Below, one piece after another: positions 3,566 through 6,604 of a DNA stretch of 6,604 nt; the stretch's first letter is position 1; each line of letters starts with the position of its first letter. The stretch is from assembly GCA_017536845.1 (NCBI GenBank), contig JAFWCP010000401.1:1-6604 (forward strand), given 5' to 3'. A program made the translations under genes and the position numbers. This stretch comes from Solobacterium sp. (GTDB lineage Bacteria; Bacillota_I; Bacilli_A; Erysipelotrichales; Erysipelotrichaceae). Below the pieces are notes generated by a model. The model was not told the origin of the DNA and ran no database searches. It saw only the letters and a list, made by a program, of their open reading frames with translations.

Positions 3566-5965
3566 ATGATTTGCTTTAGAAGTGCTTTTCTTTCGCTGTC
3601 TCTGACAGCCGCGTCCCTGACCCCGGCCATGGCTGAGCAGGAATGCTTCTTCCGTATCACGCCGGTGCTGTCACCTTTTAACACCTTCGTCTTTGTCGAG
3701 ACGGACCATCCCGACCCTCTCTCCCTGCAGCTGTATGACGAAGACAGCGCCATCCGCAATCCTGCCGCATATGACAGCTGCCTGTATGAACCGGTCACCT
3801 TCCGCTATGGCGATCTTGCCTATACCGATGGCCTGCATACAGACAGGGGGTATCTTTTCCGCTGCCATGCCCAGGACGCGGACGGCGGCAGGCTGCAGGT
3901 GCGTCAGAAACAGGGCAGAGGCTATGTAGATACCGGCCTGACCGCGGAAATGCCGGCCGTGGAAAGCCCGCTGTCTTACCTTCTGAACCGGTTTGGGGAA
4001 GAAGACCTTTATGCATCCCTGGATGCCATGCAGGCATATCTTGATGAAATGGCAGTCTATCCCTTCGGCATGTTTTCCGATACACCGGATCCATCCTTCC
4101 CTGAGCCTTTCCTCAGCAGCCCGGTCTACAGTGATGCCGCAATACAGGAAAACTATCTCATGTATGCAAGGCAGCCGCTGTTTGCGGCGGCCTGCTACCC
4201 GTTCCTGCTGGATTCGGTTTCCTTCCCCGGCCTGCTGATGCAGGCGGCTGAAAAACTCGATCCTGACGTCGAACTGGCTTCGTCTTACAGCCATGAACTG
4301 TTTGCCGTCAACGGCAGAAGGGTCTATGGCGGCCAGGGCAGCGGCGATGATGACTGCTTCTTCGAGGCTCATATGGTCAGGAATCCTGCCTTTGCGCTGG
4401 CTTCCCTTCACAGCCTGTTAAAACAATACCAGGCATATGCAGACACGGATCTTGAACCCTTCCGCATCAATTCCAAAGACATCCCGGCAAGACGCTGGCT
4501 GCAGGTCATTGCCGAACCGATCCTTGACGGACTGAAAGCTGACAGGGGCTATGCCATGGCCGGCCCGGACGGCACGTTCCTGCGCAATGTCTGGGTTGAG
4601 GGCCGCTACATCAATGCCCGCGGCCTTTACCAGCGCGGTGCCCGGTATGCGGACTACCCGGAGGCCGAAGTCCTTGACCACAAGGATGCCCCGGATGAAA
4701 ATACCTGGGTGCTTCCCTTTGAAGGCTTTCTCTATGACGGTTCCGTTTCCTGCGGCACGCCCTTTCACCATACCCCGGTCACCGGCATCCGTCTGCCGGC
4801 AGAATACAGCGGCTATGTCAATGAACGGCTTGTCCTGCCGGTCGAAATCCTGCCTGAAGATGCGTACGAAAAACGGGTGTATTACACCTCTTCCGACGAA
4901 GACACCCTGGCCGTCGGCCTGGATGCCTTCATCCCGAAGAAACCCGGCACCGCCCTTGTCACTGCCTTCAGCCTGGACGGCCATTACCAGAGCAGCTGCC
5001 TTGTCACCGTCCATGAACATTCCCCCATCAGGTATGAGCCCCTGCCCACCACCTTCGGCATCCATGAAACATATCAATGGAATGTCACGGCCGACGGCCT
5101 GCCGGTCACCTTCCTGTCTGAAAATCCGGAAGTGGCAGAGATTTCCCCCACCGGCCTGATCACGACGAAAATGCCCGGCAGCGCCGTCCTTGTCTTCCAG
5201 TGTGAAGGCGTATACCACCGGGAAGCCATCCAGGTCATTGACCGCATTTCCGTCCAGGCTGTCACCATTCTGGAAGCAGACCCGCTTGTGCTGCACATCG
5301 GTGATGCCAGGCAGGTCCATGCTGGAATCGAACCCGCCGACGCCACTGACAGGTCCCTTTCCTTTTCCGTTGCCAACCCCGCCATCGCCACCGTGGATGA
5401 AAACGGCACGGTCACTGCCGTCAATGTCGGCCTGACCTCACTCTTTGTCAGAGGCGCCCAGGGCGATGGCGACCTGATTGTCATCCAGGTGGTTTCCGAT
5501 GACCCGGCTGCCTGCCGGATTTTCGGATTCTGCTATTACAGCCATGCCTGGTACTGGTATGAAAACGGCATCCGCCAGGGTGTCATCGGTGATTCCGGAA
5601 ACATCATCGATGAAATCTACCACGTTGAACGGGGGCGGGAAATCTATGACCCCAACAGTGACGGCTGGTACTGGCTGGATGCGGTGAAGGATGGTGCCAG
5701 GGCGTCATGCAAGGAGGTATGGATGCCTTACATCTACCAGGATGAAAAACCGGGCAGCACAAACGGCAAGTGGGTGCGCTACGATTCCTCGGGAAGGATG
5801 ATCAAGGGCTGGTCCCACGTGGAAGACTATGACCTTGCCCTCTATCCTGAGCAGGCCCATCAGACCTATTACTATGACCTTATCACCGGCGCCATGTACA
5901 AAGGCACCCATGTCATCGATGGCCTGGAATATCATTTTGATGAACTGAGCGGCGCCCTGCGGTAA
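3566..5965 (+). CDS. Secreted Ig-like surface protein with C-terminal wall-binding repeats, 799 aa
   Basis: The start follows GGAGGT at 3554-3559. Residues 1-23 are a signal peptide with a hydrophobic core (FLSLSLTAASL) and an AMA/E signal peptidase I site after Ala23. Residues 24-400 are an unrecognised region rich in Tyr, Asp, Phe and Pro, with segments such as SYSHELFAVNGRRVYGGQ (240-257), GSGDDDCFFEAH (258-269) and RRWLQVIAEPILDGL (309-323). Residues about 403-483 and 490-557 look like degenerate Ig-like folds, and 562-643 is a clear bacterial Ig-like group 2 (Big_2) domain (VTILEADPLVLHIGD, ATVDENGTVTAVNVG). Residues 652-799 carry aromatic/Gly repeats (WYWYENG, GREIYDP, GWYWLD, KWVRYDSSGRMIKGW, TYYYD, YHFDELSG) like choline/glucan-type wall-binding modules. 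There is no LPXTG or C-terminal anchor, so attachment is probably non-covalent. Domain layout is confident; the role (adhesin, enzyme or other) is unknown. Confidence 0.88.
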   Translation: MICFRSAFLSLSLTAASLTPAMAEQECFFRITPVLSPFNTFVFVETDHPDPLSLQLYDEDSAIRNPAAYDSCLYEPVTFRYGDLAYTDGLHTDRGYLFRCHAQDADGGRLQVRQKQGRGYVDTGLTAEMPAVESPLSYLLNRFGEEDLYASLDAMQAYLDEMAVYPFGMFSDTPDPSFPEPFLSSPVYSDAAIQENYLMYARQPLFAAACYPFLLDSVSFPGLLMQAAEKLDPDVELASSYSHELFAVNGRRVYGGQGSGDDDCFFEAHMVRNPAFALASLHSLLKQYQAYADTDLEPFRINSKDIPARRWLQVIAEPILDGLKADRGYAMAGPDGTFLRNVWVEGRYINARGLYQRGARYADYPEAEVLDHKDAPDENTWVLPFEGFLYDGSVSCGTPFHHTPVTGIRLPAEYSGYVNERLVLPVEILPEDAYEKRVYYTSSDEDTLAVGLDAFIPKKPGTALVTAFSLDGHYQSSCLVTVHEHSPIRYEPLPTTFGIHETYQWNVTADGLPVTFLSENPEVAEISPTGLITTKMPGSAVLVFQCEGVYHREAIQVIDRISVQAVTILEADPLVLHIGDARQVHAGIEPADATDRSLSFSVANPAIATVDENGTVTAVNVGLTSLFVRGAQGDGDLIVIQVVSDDPAACRIFGFCYYSHAWYWYENGIRQGVIGDSGNIIDEIYHVERGREIYDPNSDGWYWLDAVKDGARASCKEVWMPYIYQDEKPGSTNGKWVRYDSSGRMIKGWSHVEDYDLALYPEQAHQTYYYDLITGAMYKGTHVIDGLEYHFDELSGALR

Positions 5966-6036
5966 TCGAAAAAAGCTTTCCATCAGGCCAACGGGAAGAT
6001 TTGATTTCAACGTACCATACGGTTCTGCAGCTGCCA

Positions 6037-6080
6037 GAAGGAACCGGCCTGCATCAGCAGCAGGCCGGTTCTTTCCGTAA
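6037..6080 (+). terminator. Strong hairpin terminator between convergent surface genes
   Basis: A 12-bp perfect GC-rich stem, GAACCGGCCTGC (6041-6052) with GCAGGCCGGTTC (6060-6071), has a 7-base loop ATCAGCA. Outward pairing of GAAG with TTTC (one G-U) gives 16 bp. The tail on the plus strand is TTTCCGTAATCTTT, moderately U-rich; on the minus strand it is weaker (CCTTCTGG). It most likely ends the 799-aa surface gene and may also work against the opposing gene. Confidence 0.7.
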
Positions 6081-6150
6081 TCTTTGCAGAAAGGAAGTCT
6101 GATATCTGCATCAGCCTTCAGAGACTGCCGGTTTTTCCGCCGTGGTTTGC

Positions 6151-6604
6151 TCAGTTCAGCAGTACCCCGGAGAGCTCGTCAAAGTGACGCACCTTACCGT
6201 CGATTTCTTTGTATCCTTTCACCATTTCCCCGGTCATCCAGTCATAGTAATACGTATTGCCGGCCTGTCCGGGATAGAGAGAAAGGTCTGTACCCTGAAC
6301 GGTGTACCAGCCTTTGATCATGGCGCCATTGCTGTTGTATCTGACCCATTTGCCCTGCTTGTTGATGCCTTTGGCAAGGTCTTCCTGGAAGATATAGGGC
6401 ATCCAGACTTCCTTGTCGGCTGCCTTTGCCCCGTTATATATGCAGTCCAGCCAGTACCAGGCATCAGATACAGGGTCATAGATCTCCCGGCCTCTTTCAT
6501 AGCCATAGACGGTATCCCAGATATTCTTCGGGTCACCCGGCATCGCCTGGCGTCTGCCGTCTTCGAACCAGTACTGCTTGCCCTCATAATCACAGAAGCC
6601 GAAC
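6151..6604 (-). CDS. Surface protein, C-terminal wall-binding module (partial, 5' end outside window)
   Basis: The frame is open to the window edge, so only the last 150 residues are seen; an internal Met at 6543 is not the true start because the homology continues upstream of it (FGFCDYEGKQYWFEDGRRQ). It aligns along its whole length with residues 653-799 of the convergent surface protein: over the first 71 aligned residues I count 44 identities. Shared elements include FGFC, ERGREIYDP, WYWLD, KEVWMPYI, GKWVRY, MIKGW, TYYYD and HFDELSG near the end. This is the same aromatic/Gly repeat module and probably attaches a secreted protein to the cell wall without covalent linkage. The N-terminal functional part is missing, so the protein's activity cannot be stated. 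It ends in GVLLN followed by a TGA stop, with no strong terminator of its own apart from the hairpin at 6037-6075. Confidence 0.88.
   Translation of the reverse strand, partial: FGFCDYEGKQYWFEDGRRQAMPGDPKNIWDTVYGYERGREIYDPVSDAWYWLDCIYNGAKAADKEVWMPYIFQEDLAKGINKQGKWVRYNSNGAMIKGWYTVQGTDLSLYPGQAGNTYYYDWMTGEMVKGYKEIDGKVRHFDELSGVLLN

Larger units (their letters stand above)
5522..6604. repeat. Diverged inverted repeat of wall-binding modules
   Basis: The coding DNA for the C-terminal module of the plus-strand surface gene (5522-5965) is repeated in inverted orientation by the minus-strand gene (6151-6604), with a 185-bp spacer. The copies are clearly homologous but diverged; the longest exact match I noticed is 15 bp (CTGGTACTGGCTGGA, start 5662 in the plus copy). 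This reflects gene duplication, not an insertion element. Confidence 0.75.

Noticed and set aside
3671..4411. 246-codon antisense frame over the N-terminal part of the surface gene
   Set aside because: Same reasoning: a shadow of the coding frame, with low-complexity, domain-free translation and no supporting RBS.
4418..5320. 300-codon open frame antisense to the large surface gene
   Set aside because: It lies entirely opposite a well-supported gene with signal peptide and Ig-like domains; its translation has no recognisable domain, and long antisense frames are expected where third positions are GC-rich.
5522..6604. Inverted repeat considered as ends of a mobile element
   Set aside because: Each arm is the coding 3' end of a surface protein gene, the arms are diverged, and no transposase, target duplication or terminal signature is present.

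Overview
This window looks like chromosomal DNA from a low-G+C-phylum (Bacillota/Firmicutes) bacterium, most likely a gut Erysipelotrichaceae-type or related clostridial lineage. The reasons are strong AAGGAGG-type ribosome binding sites before nearly every gene, TTGNNN/TATAAT promoters, and secreted Ig-like proteins ending in aromatic/glycine-rich wall-binding repeats of the GREIYDP/WYWLD type. Codons in the large surface gene are rich in G/C at third positions, so this is not an AT-rich genome. The taxonomic guess is inference. No rRNA, tRNA, CRISPR array, transposase or phage gene was seen.

Layout. 1-61: short leader with a strong RBS. 62-793 (+): soluble protein of unknown function. 826-1026 (-): HicA toxin, converging on the first gene, with its own terminator hairpin. 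1027-1263: regulatory gap holding a good hicB promoter with an embedded palindromic operator, a weak hicA promoter candidate, and a 36-codon reading frame that stops one base before the hicA start. 1264-1662 (+): HicB antitoxin, divergent from hicA. 1697-2299 (-): HAD-family hydrolase with an altered active site. 2417-2665 (+): small two-helix membrane protein. 2709-2750: strong bidirectional terminator. 2756-3367 (-): DUF937 protein. 3566-5965 (+): 799-residue secreted surface protein (signal peptide, unrecognised N-terminal region, Ig-like domains, C-terminal wall-binding module). 6037-6080: strong terminator hairpin. 6151-6604 (-): 3' end of a second surface protein carrying a paralogous wall-binding module and running off the window.

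How the parts relate. The only clear functional pair is HicA/HicB: toxin and antitoxin, but divergently arranged instead of in the usual overlapping operon, so their relative expression is probably set by HicB binding in the shared gap. The HAD hydrolase, small membrane protein and DUF937 protein look like independent single-gene units, each with its own promoter and/or terminator. The two surface proteins are convergent paralogues; their C-terminal modules form a diverged inverted repeat around a 185-bp spacer, which may allow module exchange or gene conversion.

The best candidates for something undescribed are the divergent hicA/hicB locus with its coupled leader frame, and the roughly 375-residue N-terminal region of the large surface protein, which I could not assign to a family.
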